A stretch of DNA of 64,000 bases from Ktedonobacter racemifer DSM 44963. Lineage in GTDB: Bacteria > Chloroflexota > Ktedonobacteria > Ktedonobacterales > Ktedonobacteraceae. Position 1 is the first letter of the stretch, and the number at the start of each line of letters is the position of its first letter. Shown here in pieces: positions 17,492 to 25,003 of the stretch. The position numbers and the translations under genes were made by a program. The notes beneath the pieces are model-generated. The model was not told where the DNA came from. It worked only from the letters and a program-made list of their open reading frames with translations, and made no database searches. The DNA is taken from assembly GCF_000178855.1 (NCBI RefSeq), contig NZ_ADVG01000002.1, positions 1,302,001 to 1,366,000 on the forward strand, in the 5' to 3' direction.

Positions 17492-17713
17492 GTGGAAGAG
17501 CAGAAGAAGTACTCATTATGGCGGCGTCCGTTTCGGCTGCAACTGTCATCTCAAGCGGCTGAGGGGTTTGATGCTCCTGCATCTCGTGGGCGGTGTCAGT
17601 TCGATGGTGGGTGTGATGGCTTTGAGTGGTGTCACGGAGCGCGGTTTTGTAGGGGGCATTGGCTCCTGACGTATGGGAAAACAGAACTTCCTGAGCGTCC
17701 CTATGGAGTCTAG
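17492..17713 (+). CDS. small Cys/His-rich, possibly zinc-binding protein
   Basis: 73 residues from GTG 17492, chosen because GGGAGG at 17481-17486 is 5 bp upstream. The segment CQFDGGCDGFEWCHGARFCR has four cysteines and a histidine spaced like a small zinc-binding finger. It follows the previous gene by 11 bp, and its stop overlaps the AGGAGG of the next gene. The function is unknown; nucleic-acid binding is only a guess. Confidence 0.65.
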   Translation: MEEQKKYSLWRRPFRLQLSSQAAEGFDAPASRGRCQFDGGCDGFEWCHGARFCRGHWLLTYGKTELPERPYGV

Positions 17714-17722
17714 GAGGTGGAT

Positions 17723-17887
17723 ATGGCTGTGCAATTGGCGGTGGTGGGTGCGCTGGCTGGTGGGTTGGTGTTGATGCGGCGGCGTGGCGTGCAACGGAGT
17801 GTCGGGCTGGTGCTAGTCGGTGTGGCCTGTGTGGGTGTGCTGGGGTTGTTTGCCTGGGCGTCGATGGCGGGTCAGGTGGTTGTGTAG
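17723..17887 (+). CDS. 54-residue two-span membrane protein
   Basis: ATG 17723 has AGGAGG at 17712-17717, embedded in the previous stop codon. The peptide starts MAVQLAVVGALAGGLVLMRR and has a second hydrophobic stretch (VGLVLVGVACVGVLGLFAW) separated by a basic loop, so a two-span hairpin is predicted. No family is recognised. Translational coupling to the preceding gene is likely. Confidence 0.6.
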   Translation: MAVQLAVVGALAGGLVLMRRRGVQRSVGLVLVGVACVGVLGLFAWASMAGQVVV

Positions 17888-17910
17888 TGCGGTTCCTGTA
17901 GATGTGTCTG

Positions 17911-17942
17911 TGAAAAGTGACTGTTTAAACGACGTGTTGCTG
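17911..17942. promoter_or_regulatory. GTTTAAAC-centred site, copy 2
   Basis: TGAAAAGTGACT precedes GTTTAAAC (17923-17930), and GACGTGTTGCTGTG follows. It lies 34 bp before a 36-codon gene. Confidence 0.65.
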
Positions 17943-17963
17943 TGTGGGTGGAAAGGATTTCCG

Positions 17964-18074
17964 ATGGGAAAGAAAGAACTGTTGTGGTTGCTCGGACTCC
18001 TAGTGATGTTTATCCTCGTTGGGAGTACGGTGGGGTTTGGTTTCGTTGGCGACTTCCTCTATCGCGTTTTCTAG
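17964..18074 (+). CDS. 36-residue single-span membrane peptide
   Basis: ATG 17964 is preceded by GAAAGGA at 17951-17957. The peptide begins MGKKELLWLLGLLVMFILVG and ends FLYRVF: a basic N-terminus, one membrane helix and an aromatic tail. It belongs to the train of very small membrane proteins in the acquired element. A role is not inferable. Confidence 0.55.
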   Translation: MGKKELLWLLGLLVMFILVGSTVGFGFVGDFLYRVF

Positions 18075-18179
18075 CTGGCGCGGGCATGCTGTTTTACCTA
18101 TTCTTAGTAGTATGCCCTCTTGTCCTGTTGACAGTTTAAAGAAGTAGCAGTGATGATGGTTCTGAGGAGGAACAAAACT

Positions 18180-18503
18180 ATGTACCTTGAGGGAAAAGTA
18201 CAAACCGCGAAAATGAGTGATTTTTTCAATGGCCTGGAACTGGTCGTGGTAGATCGCGCTGTGGTCAAGCCTGCTGGTGGTCGCCCACAATATAGCGTGC
18301 GTGTCGTACGTGGCTGGCCGGGACTCGACGAGCTGAAGGAACTGCGCAAGAAGGAAGCCACGAAGCAGGAACTTCTCAACTATGCGCAAGGTATTCCACT
18401 TCCCCAGGAAGATCAAGTGATTCCACTCACGGTGCTCGACATCACCGGCAAGCAAGGCTTTAAGACATTGATCTGCGAGGTCGCGCAACAAGCTGGCGCG
18501 TAG
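18180..18503 (+). CDS. 107-residue soluble protein of unknown function
   Basis: ATG 18180 has AGGAGG at 18165-18170. An in-frame ATG at 18150 lacks a site. Begins MYLEGKVQTAKMSDFFNGLE; beta-rich first half, then a charged helix (LDELKELRKKEATKQELL). No signal peptide or membrane span. Codon use is closer to the chromosome than that of its neighbours. It is followed 20 bp later by a membrane protein gene, which suggests a functional pair. The family is unrecognised. Confidence 0.7.
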   Translation: MYLEGKVQTAKMSDFFNGLELVVVDRAVVKPAGGRPQYSVRVVRGWPGLDELKELRKKEATKQELLNYAQGIPLPQEDQVIPLTVLDITGKQGFKTLICEVAQQAGA

Positions 18504-18523
18504 TGGATGAAAGGGTGTGATGC

Positions 18524-19222
18524 ATGCAACTACAACAGATGCACGGACAGCCGCGAGCAGGCTGGTTAGATCGGACGATACAGAGCGCCGGGCATACCGT
18601 TTTTCGTATCGTCTCGATCATCTTCTCGCTGGCAAGTGCGCATGCCATTTATTGGTTCTTTAGTGCGCTCAATGGTGTGGATGCGCTGCAACAGTATGTC
18701 ACGATCACGATTTCACTGGGCTTTGTGGCGCTCGGGTACTTCGTGACGCGTGGCCTGGCGCACCGGATGATGCAGAAACAGAGCATCTGGTCGTACCTGC
18801 TGATTGGTATCCTGTATGTGTTCGTCGAAGTGGTTTGCAACTTCGGAGAGGCGGCGGCACGTGGGCCTGATATCCAATGGGTGCATGCGTTGACGGGATG
18901 GCAATTCGCTGCCTTCGTCTTCCTGTTGCCTCTGGTGCTCTCGATCATTCCGCTCTTCAATCTGGCTCTTGCCTGTATTGACGTGGATTTGATGCGTGAA
19001 AAGTTGGGGATGGCTCCCACAACACCAGTGAAGCATGCAACGATGGGTGCCACACCAACGATACAACTTCCTCAGACGGTGTATCCTCAGATGCCACAGC
19101 CCTCTCAGGGCAATAATGGTGGTAGTGGAAATAATCTGGGGAACTTCTGGAACAAGATGGGGAAGAAACAACCTCAACCGGCGATGGGGATGAACGGCAA
19201 CGGGTCACAGCCTAAGCCGTAG
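18524..19222 (+). CDS. four-span membrane protein with Gln/Asn/Gly/Pro-rich tail
   Basis: 232 residues. Hydrophobic spans lie near 27-49, 57-78, 88-108 and 128-153, followed by a low-complexity tail of about 65 residues rich in P, Q, N, G and M. The layout resembles spread or transfer-associated membrane proteins of mobile elements, but I do not recognise the family. ATG 18524 has AAGGGTG upstream. It is likely co-transcribed with the 107-residue protein before it. Confidence 0.72.
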   Translation: MQLQQMHGQPRAGWLDRTIQSAGHTVFRIVSIIFSLASAHAIYWFFSALNGVDALQQYVTITISLGFVALGYFVTRGLAHRMMQKQSIWSYLLIGILYVFVEVVCNFGEAAARGPDIQWVHALTGWQFAAFVFLLPLVLSIIPLFNLALACIDVDLMREKLGMAPTTPVKHATMGATPTIQLPQTVYPQMPQPSQGNNGGSGNNLGNFWNKMGKKQPQPAMGMNGNGSQPKP

Positions 19223-19298
19223 CGTGTGGTGGATGATGGGCGGTGTACTGCGCAAGTGATGTGTGGTATGCCGCCTTTTTTATTGCTTGGTTGTGCTG

Positions 19299-19330
19299 GT
19301 GAAAGTGTGTGTTTAAACATGGTGTTTGGT
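19299..19330. promoter_or_regulatory. GTTTAAAC-centred site, copy 3
   Basis: GGTGAAAGTGTGT precedes GTTTAAAC (19311-19318), and ATGGTGTTTGGTG follows. It lies 23 bp before the next gene start. Confidence 0.65.
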
Positions 19331-19341
19331 GAAGAGGTGAG

Positions 19342-19527
19342 ATGATGGGTCATGTGATTTCAATGATGGTTTCTTTGGTGCTTCCTTTGTTCATTTTCTG
19401 TGGAGCGTGCGTGGCGCTGCTGGCATCTTCGCGTGAGCGTGGGAGTCTGGCGTGGGCGTGGCGGGTGTCGGCCTTGATCTTGTTTGTCACGGCTGCATGC
19501 ATCTTTTACACGGCGGTGAAGGCATGA
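19342..19527 (+). CDS. 61-residue two-span membrane protein
   Basis: ATG 19342 (ATG 19345 is equally possible) has GAGGTGAG upstream. Two hydrophobic spans (about 4-28 and 39-59) are separated by ASSRERGSLAW. The stop codon overlaps the next start as ATGA, implying translational coupling. No family is recognised. Confidence 0.65.
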   Translation: MMGHVISMMVSLVLPLFIFCGACVALLASSRERGSLAWAWRVSALILFVTAACIFYTAVKA

Positions 19528-19712
19528 GGCGGTATGTGAGAACCATTCGCGAGATCAATGATGTGCTTCGTGGTGGGAAGGCGGTGTATGCTGATCTGGC
19601 GAATAGGCAAGTCGCGCGTATTCATCGTGCAAAAACCGTCAAGGGCGTGCTCCTGGTTCGTTGTCTGTCGGATGGTCAATGGGTGCAGCCTGCGGCGGTT
19701 TGGTGGGGGTGA
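19524..19712 (+). CDS. 62-residue basic protein of unknown function
   Basis: It starts at ATG 19524 inside the ATGA overlap. The sequence is basic and beta-rich (MRRYVRTIREINDVLRGGKA at the start, AAVWWG at the end), with no membrane span. It might bind nucleic acid, but nothing specific is visible. The next gene begins 4 bp after its stop, so the three genes 19342-20318 behave as one coupled unit. Confidence 0.6.
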   Translation: MRRYVRTIREINDVLRGGKAVYADLANRQVARIHRAKTVKGVLLVRCLSDGQWVQPAAVWWG

Positions 19713-19715
19713 GTG

Positions 19716-20318
19716 ATGTCGGTTGAGATGAGTGAAGTTGATGCTGGTGTCAAGCAACTTCGTGAGTGGTGGTTGTTTGAGGCCACAAAGTCTCTGTTGA
19801 CGCTGATGGTGGAGCAGGGCATAGAGGCGGTGCCTGTGCGTGTGTCGTGTGGCTGGCCGTCGCGTGGTGGCATGGGCCAGGGCAAGCATGTGATTGGTCA
19901 GTGTTTTCCTCAAGAGATGTGTGCTGATGGTGTTCCACAAATTTTTGTGTCACCTCGGATTCATGAGAGTATTGAGGTGCTTGGGACGCTTCTGCATGAA
20001 CTGCTTCATGCATCATTGGGATGGCGAGTTGGGCATAAAAAGCCGTTTTCACAGGCTGCGCGCAAAGTTGGTCTTGTTGGTCCTCCTACAGCAACGACGG
20101 TTGGGCCTGAGTTGCAAGTTGTATTGCAGAACCTTGTCAATGAGCTTGGGTCATATCCTCACGCTCCTATTCAGGTGGTGGCAAAACAAAAGCCAGGGAG
20201 TCGGTTGCGATTGTTTGAATGCCAGTGTGACCCACCTGTGAAGCTGCGAGCTGGCCGGGATGATTTGCGTGTGGTGTGTCTGGATTGTGAAGAGCCATTT
20301 ACTCTGGCTGAAGGGTAA
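19716..20318 (+). CDS. SprT-like zinc metalloprotease-type protein
   Basis: About 200 residues. The zinc-protease motif LLHELLHASLGWRVGHKKPF contains HExxH followed by a downstream His, as in SprT-like and SPRTN-type proteins. The C-terminus has CQC and CLDC pairs that could form a zinc ribbon. SprT-like proteins are common in plasmids, phages and integrative elements; a DNA-protein crosslink role is known for SPRTN but is only suggested here. ATG 19716 is favoured (GGTGGGGGTGAG upstream) over GTG 19713. It is in the coupled unit with the two small genes before it. Confidence 0.75.
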   Translation: MSVEMSEVDAGVKQLREWWLFEATKSLLTLMVEQGIEAVPVRVSCGWPSRGGMGQGKHVIGQCFPQEMCADGVPQIFVSPRIHESIEVLGTLLHELLHASLGWRVGHKKPFSQAARKVGLVGPPTATTVGPELQVVLQNLVNELGSYPHAPIQVVAKQKPGSRLRLFECQCDPPVKLRAGRDDLRVVCLDCEEPFTLAEG

Positions 20319-20488
20319 GGGGGTTGGTGATGCCTCAAGCATTTGGGTTGTGGCCTGGAGTGGTCGCGATTGCTGCGGATGCGGATATGTATTGTGTTCC
20401 GTGTGCAAAGGCGTTGTATGGAGAGGAGCCGATAGAGGCGGTCGTTGCTGGTGAGCCTGGATATGAGCGGTATACCGATGGTGAGGGG

Positions 20489-21840
20489 GTTGGGTAGGCC
20501 GCGGGCGAGGTATTGCCTTGTGGCAGCCCTTTTCCCTCGGCCCCCCACCGAACCGGACATGCCCGTTTCCGTAGCATCCGGCTCTCCAGCTTCTGGGAGT
20601 TTTCAGGTTTGGCTCTTCGCATTTCGCGTCCCTTGCCTTTCCGCTCCCATATAACCTGTTGCCCTTCCCCATGTCTCGGACATTACTCCAAGCCTTTGAG
20701 ATGAAGTAGACCGCCAGCGAGGTACTGATGCTGTCCTGACCTGCCTGATGTTTCAGGTGGTTTCCTGGACTCAGCCCTTTTCCAACGGTCTCTTCCCGAA
20801 CCCAGCGGGCCACTTTCATGGCACTGTAGCTCTCCAGAACCCTTTGCCTCGTTGCGCAAAGATCGTGTGGCCCATCCAGGCCAACCTCTGCCGCTGAGAC
20901 GAGTTCCTGGGACCCTTCGCCCTGTCTGTGTCTTTCTCACAGGCCCCGGCGGGGCGTGACTTCCGCGACTACTTCGGTCCCTCTGTACCCATACACCTCG
21001 CGGTGGTTAGGGCAACCCCAAGTTGCCTCCAAGAATCTCAGTTCGTGCTCCAGGTGTCCTTTACGTCTTTTCCCGTTCCTTACGGGTAGGCTCCGACGGA
21101 AGCTTTGTCGGGAAATAGTACCGTTCCCGGCAACGTCGAACACAGGCGCTAGTACCGTTTCCTGTGGGCTGCCCCGGTTCCGCCTTGACTGGGCTTCAGA
21201 CAATCAGTCTTCACCATACACGACTTACCTGACGAGCCTCTGGCCCCTGGTACTGGGACTTCACTCGCCTTTGATACAACATGCTACGGTCCCCTCGACT
21301 CTTTCGAGCGAAAGTAAGTTGCTGGTTTATCCACACTGCTTCAGTGGACCCACCCCGACGGGTGAGAGAGATTCTTGTGCCACATGGGCGCACTACTATG
21401 GCAACTCCGTCGCCATGAGACTCGCGTCTTTTAGGCGATCCCGCTTTTGCGCAAAGAGAACGTTGAGTGTGTTTAGGTGCCCGTTTGTTTCCTATCGGGT
21501 TCATTACCCGCTACTCACTGGAGAGAGTGTTTCCATCATCTGGATCCCCTATGATGTATTCTCAGTGTCATCCCTTTGGGCATGGTGGGATGGATGCGCA
21601 TTTCATCGCACGGAAACGTAGGTTCAACAATTGGCCAGTTTCACCTCTCCCCCTAGCGGGGCTTCATGCACACAGGACTTGCGAGACTCTATCATACATG
21701 CCTTCTGATATTTCTCGCTTTATGAGCATGCTACAGTCGCCTTTGGGTTTCCCCTCCGGGTTAGCTCTTGTCCTAGAGGTTTTCACTCTCGACCTCTCCT
21801 GTCTGTGACAGGTATTACTCTCTGCACCGACACGGCGCAC
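20489..21840 (-). mobile_element. group II intron without a recognisable reverse transcriptase
   Basis: Read on the minus strand, it begins GTGCGCC at 21840, the classical group II 5' end, and finishes ...GGCCTACCCAAC at 20489. Domain V is clear at 20584-20550: GAGCCGGA pairs with TCCGGTTC, the AGC triad is present, and a GAAA-capped distal stem is visible. Domain VI follows. At 1352 nt it is longer than a bare ribozyme, yet no frame carries reverse-transcriptase motifs such as YADD. It probably depends on a maturase supplied in trans. The boundaries are supported independently by the in-frame restoration of the host gene. Confidence 0.85.
20550..20584 (-). ncRNA. group II intron domain V
   Basis: A 35-nt hairpin has basal stem GAGCCGGA/TCCGGTTC, a two-base bulge (TG side) and a GAAA tetraloop on an imperfect distal stem. 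This is the most conserved catalytic part of group II introns. Confidence 0.85.
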
Positions 21841-21998
21841 AACCCATTTACAGTGGTGTTGAGGGGATCGGAAAGCTTGCATACAACTCATTGTGGGTCT
21901 GTCGCGTGTCGGGTGCCTCTCTGTGATGAGGGGTGTTCGTGTTACCTTGATCCTGAGCAGTGGAACCAGTACGGGACACTGCTGGAGAGTGAGAGGAT

Positions 21999-22262
21999 AT
22001 GGTGAGGGGTGAAGGTGTGAAAGGTGTGAAGCATGTAGCGCTTCTCTTCTTCCTGGGGGTTCTGGCTGGTTGCGTTGTGATGGTGTTTACTTTCATGTTG
22101 ATAGGTATGTCAGCGAAACATCTGCCAGGGGGATCGGGGTGTGCGGGTGCGTGTCTTGGTCTGGTGTTTCCTCGTGCGTATGGGATGGCGCGTTGGTGCC
22201 TTGTGTTGGTAGGCGTTTGTGCGGGTTGCACTGGTTGGTTGCTGGCTACTCATCTCGTGTAG
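21999..22262 (+). CDS. 87-residue two-span membrane protein
   Basis: ATG 21999 overlaps the last codons of the split Cys-rich gene, with GAGAGG upstream. Hydrophobic segments lie near 12-36 and 62-84, with a Cys/Gly-rich loop between (GGSGCAGACLG). Like the other tiny membrane proteins of this element, it has no recognised family. With the upstream gene interrupted antisense, its expression probably depends on the GTTTAAAC-linked or another local promoter. Confidence 0.62.
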   Translation: MVRGEGVKGVKHVALLFFLGVLAGCVVMVFTFMLIGMSAKHLPGGSGCAGACLGLVFPRAYGMARWCLVLVGVCAGCTGWLLATHLV

Positions 22263-22471
22263 TAACGGTCGAAAAGCTATGAAAAGTCAGCGTTTAAACG
22301 TGCTGTTGTCTGTATGTTGGTACATAAGTAAAAAGTTATGCTTTGTCGTGCGATAAATTGTATGAAGTGGCCTGTAAAGCAGGTTTATGGCGTGTTGTTG
22401 AGATGGTCAAGAGAGATTTTGGCGAGAAGTGGCTGAGTGTTAGTCTCAGAAGGTGGGAGAGCCTCTCTATG
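22263..22471. other. gap between small membrane gene and passenger cassette
   Basis: It contains the fourth GTTTAAAC-centred site (22292). I see no gene with a ribosome site. Confidence 0.5.
22280..22311. promoter_or_regulatory. GTTTAAAC-centred site, copy 4
   Basis: TGAAAAGTCAGC precedes GTTTAAAC (22292-22299), and GTGCTGTTGTCTG follows. It is closely similar to copy 2. Confidence 0.65.
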
Positions 22472-23132
22472 AGGCCCAGCGTTAAGGAGCGACACTTGTA
22501 GCCGCAAAGTGGATAAGTGCGGCACAGTTGCGTTATCGGCACAGTTTTTAAGGTGATACGAGGGTCAACTGTGCCGATAACACCAACATTCTACCCAGAA
22601 CTGCGCCGATAAGATCAGTTTTCGGTCGAGTTGATGGCACCTCATTGAACAGATTTATTTCGTATGCCGATAATCTTCAAAGTATACCTCAGTATAGCGA
22701 TCAAACGTAGCTGGCCGAGGAAGACCTGAGCGAGATTGAGCTTGTTGCACTTCTGGTCGCTGAGTGAACGCTTGTGACCCTTCGGCGGACTCCCAGAGAT
22801 TGACTGTGATGAGACCATCTGGCCCTTTTGCGGTGATACTCATAATGGCTCCATATTCAGGAGCAATCCGGCTCACAACGGGGTCCATATGCGTTTGTTT
22901 CTTCTGAAGTAAATCGTCTGGATCGCCAGTCAGTGTATGAATGGAAAGAAATGGCATAGTGATGTCTCTTTACCTCCAATAAAGATCAGTGAGCACAGAT
23001 GTGCCTTTTTCTAATGTACCATAGATCAGTTGTTCGCTGCAATGCGAGGGGTCTCTGGGAAGTAGAAACCGAAAAACTGCGCCGCACTTATCCACTTTGC
23101 GGCTATCTGTCCTTTTCCTTAACGCTGAGCCT
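22472..23132. mobile_element. 661-bp passenger cassette with about 60-bp inverted ends
   Basis: The ends share AGGC(C/T)CAGCGTTAAGGA and a 25-bp block built around hairpin GCCGCA/TGCGGC with loop AAGTGGATAAG, in inverted orientation. ATG flanks both sides as a possible 3-bp target duplication. Inside the left end, AACTGTGCCGATAAC and its inverse form 15-bp arms (22532-22546, 22567-22581). The only gene is a minus-strand monooxygenase-like protein, with no transposase. This is the structure of a mobile insertion cassette moved in trans. Confidence 0.65.
22655..22957 (-). CDS. antibiotic biosynthesis monooxygenase (ABM)-like small protein
   Basis: 100 residues. The pattern of an initial beta-strand, a helix, the central SITAKGPDGLITVNLWESAEG and a terminal strand fits the dimeric ferredoxin-like ABM/YgiN fold. 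Members include quinol monooxygenases and heme-degrading enzymes. Catalytic residues are not diagnostic at this level. GGAGG lies 15 nt before ATG 22957, a long spacing; AAAGAG is closer. It is the sole gene of the passenger cassette, placed opposite to the surrounding genes. Confidence 0.6.
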   Translation of the reverse strand: MPFLSIHTLTGDPDDLLQKKQTHMDPVVSRIAPEYGAIMSITAKGPDGLITVNLWESAEGSQAFTQRPEVQQAQSRSGLPRPATFDRYTEVYFEDYRHTK

Positions 23133-23589
23133 ATGATCGTCTCAATGCGTTCTGAGGCATATTTTTCTTGCTCTGGCGTCAAAAATAGCTATTTTGTGGG
23201 TTGTAGTGCGTGTTTGGGAGGGTGGTGTATCAGGTTTGCTTATGGATGAAAGGGGGTGAGCTATGGGTGGTCAAGTGTACTTGCTTGGCTATGCGGCTCC
23301 TGGTGCTGCTGAGCAAGTAGAACAATGGATGGCAGATGCTTCGGTGGTGTTGGTGGATATTCGCTTGGCGGCGCGTTCTCGCTGGTTACGACAGGTGATA
23401 GCGCATCCAGGTGTTACCAGCTTGACTTTTGAGCAGGCTGTGTTGGCCTTTATACAAGGAAAAGAGGCCAATGGTCGTTCACGGATTGCGATACATGATT
23501 ATAAGACGGTGGTGAATATCTTTCTGCGCTATATGGCTGATAAGCATAACTACAAGCTGATAGCTGATATAACGGAGAGAGATATTCTA

Positions 23590-25003
23590 GTGGGTCAGTT
23601 GCCAAGTCTTGTCCGGTTGTGACATACTCAAGGAGAACATAAGAACCCATGATCCATGAAAGGACGCTTCAAGAACCCCACGGTATGTCCCATCCCATTA
23701 CTCAACCCCTCCGCCCTCTTACGGATGCCGAACGCAGCGAACTCACACGCATCAGCCATGCTCCCAGCGAACGTCTGAACCGCCATCAGCGAGCCGTTGC
23801 TCTTCTGGCTATCGAAGCGGGAAAAAACCTGACAGATGCCGCAAAAGCAGCTGGCTGATTCGCCGCTTTCATGAACGAGGTCTTGTTGCTCTGGATGACC
23901 TTCCTCGCCGTGGCCATCCCCGCAGCTATGGCTCGACTGAACGAACACGGATTGTCCAAGAACTCCGTCGCCATCCCTTGCGCAAAGAAGACGGCACAGC
24001 GACGTGGTCACTTGCTACGTTACGACGTGCCTTACGAGAAGCCCCTGACGGATTGCCGCGAGTGAGCACATTTACTATTCTCTACACGCTGCATGAGGCT
24101 GGTTACAGCTGGCAAAAGAGTCGGACCTGGTGTGAGACAGGCAAGACCCTACGCAAAAAGGATGGTCGTGTTGAAGAAAGCTATGACGAATATACCCAGG
24201 AAAAAACAGCAGTGATTGAGCGAGCCTATCTGATTGGCGAACAGCTTGGGTTCCAGGTATGGTGCGAAGACGAGGCTGGTCCGTATCAGACCATTCCACA
24301 GCCTGGCAGTTCCTGGCAGGTGGAAAATCGACCGGCACGCCAGGCGCATCAATACCTGCGAGGGGAAACGGCGAAATTACTCACCTTGTTCCGCCCTGCC
24401 ACTGGAGAACTGCGCGCCGAAGTGGTTCAGCAAAGTACCAATGCCATTCTGCATCCCTGGTTGCAGCGAGAATTGACAGACATCTTGAAACAGTGTCCTC
24501 CTGCTCCCGAGACGGTTCCAACTGGCCGGCGTTGGCAGGATTGGGATATCTATCCAGCCGCCGAGCAGTTGGATCGCTTTTTCCCTCCCGTCAGAATCCT
24601 CTTGATCTGGGACAATCTGGCCGGGCACAAAAGCCACAGCCTGGTGCAGTGGTGTGCAGAGCATGGCATTCTCTTACTTTCCACGCCCAATGCAGGTTCC
24701 TGGCTCAACATGGCGGAGTCGGTGCAACGGATCATCAAACGGAGAGCATTGCAAGGCTATCATACCTATGATGTCGAGATCCTCAAGCAGTGGCTTACTG
24801 ATGCCGTCGCAGGTTGGAATCGTCGTCCCACGCCTTTTATCTGGGGCGGCAAGCGGCATGCACGCCGGGATCGAGCCTATGCACGGCGCCATCGTGTGGG
24901 AGGTTCTGGTGCCACCGCTGCTTACGTCATTCCTCGACGTCTTCGCTCGGTCCGCTACTACCGAAAGGCAGCTTAACCGGACAAAACTTGGCAACTGACC
25001 CAC
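23590..25003 (+). mobile_element. IS630-family insertion sequence flanked by TA
   Basis: 1414 bp with 29-bp inverted ends differing at one base (GTGGGTCAGTTGCCAAG at the left, inverse at the right). It is flanked by TA at 23588-23589 and 25004-25005, the target and duplication expected for IS630/Tc1-mariner elements. It is inserted inside the integrase gene in the same orientation. Confidence 0.88.
23649..24976 (+). pseudogene. IS630-family DDE transposase, frame-broken
   Basis: The first part 23649-23858 encodes the N-terminal helix-turn-helix start (LNRHQRAVALLAIEAGKNLTDAAKAAG) and stops. The second part is in a different frame, and its continuous reading LIRRFHERGLVALDDLP joins the long frame ending at 24976. 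DDE residues are visible in WCEDEAG, IWDNLAGHKS and NMAESVQR. The residues normally linking KAAG to RRFHE are missing, so a small deletion is likelier than programmed -1 frameshifting, although some IS630 elements use the latter. Confidence 0.75.

Larger units (their letters stand above)
20330..22005 (+). pseudogene. Cys-rich 107-residue protein gene split by a group II intron
   Basis: The first part is 20330-20488 (53 codons from ATG, with AAGGGGG upstream) and the second is 21841-22005 (54 codons plus stop). Removing 20489-21840 joins them in frame with no stop codon, across ...YTDGEG/NPFTVVL. The product has CVPC in the first half and several Cys in the second (HCGSVACRVPLCDEGCSC), suggesting zinc binding. 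The intron lies antisense to this gene, so splicing of the intron RNA could not repair its mRNA. The gene is therefore probably inactive. Its family is unrecognised. Confidence 0.72.

Noticed and set aside
16818..17582. 254-codon minus-strand frame rich in His and Pro
   Set aside because: It mirrors the G+T-rich plus strand, has no ribosome site, and overlaps better supported plus-strand genes.
19506..20819. Minus-strand frames opposite the small-gene train and across the intron end
   Set aside because: Composition shadows; the one crossing 20489-20819 reads through group II intron domains V and VI.
22472..23132. Integron attC site or gene cassette
   Set aside because: The GTTAAGG-like motif is not followed by the required attC consensus pairs, and no integron integrase is present.
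22385..23182. Small minus-strand gene interrupted by the passenger cassette
   Set aside because: Excision with one ATG does join a 60-codon frame, but it would start at a TTG without a ribosome site, so chance is a sufficient explanation.
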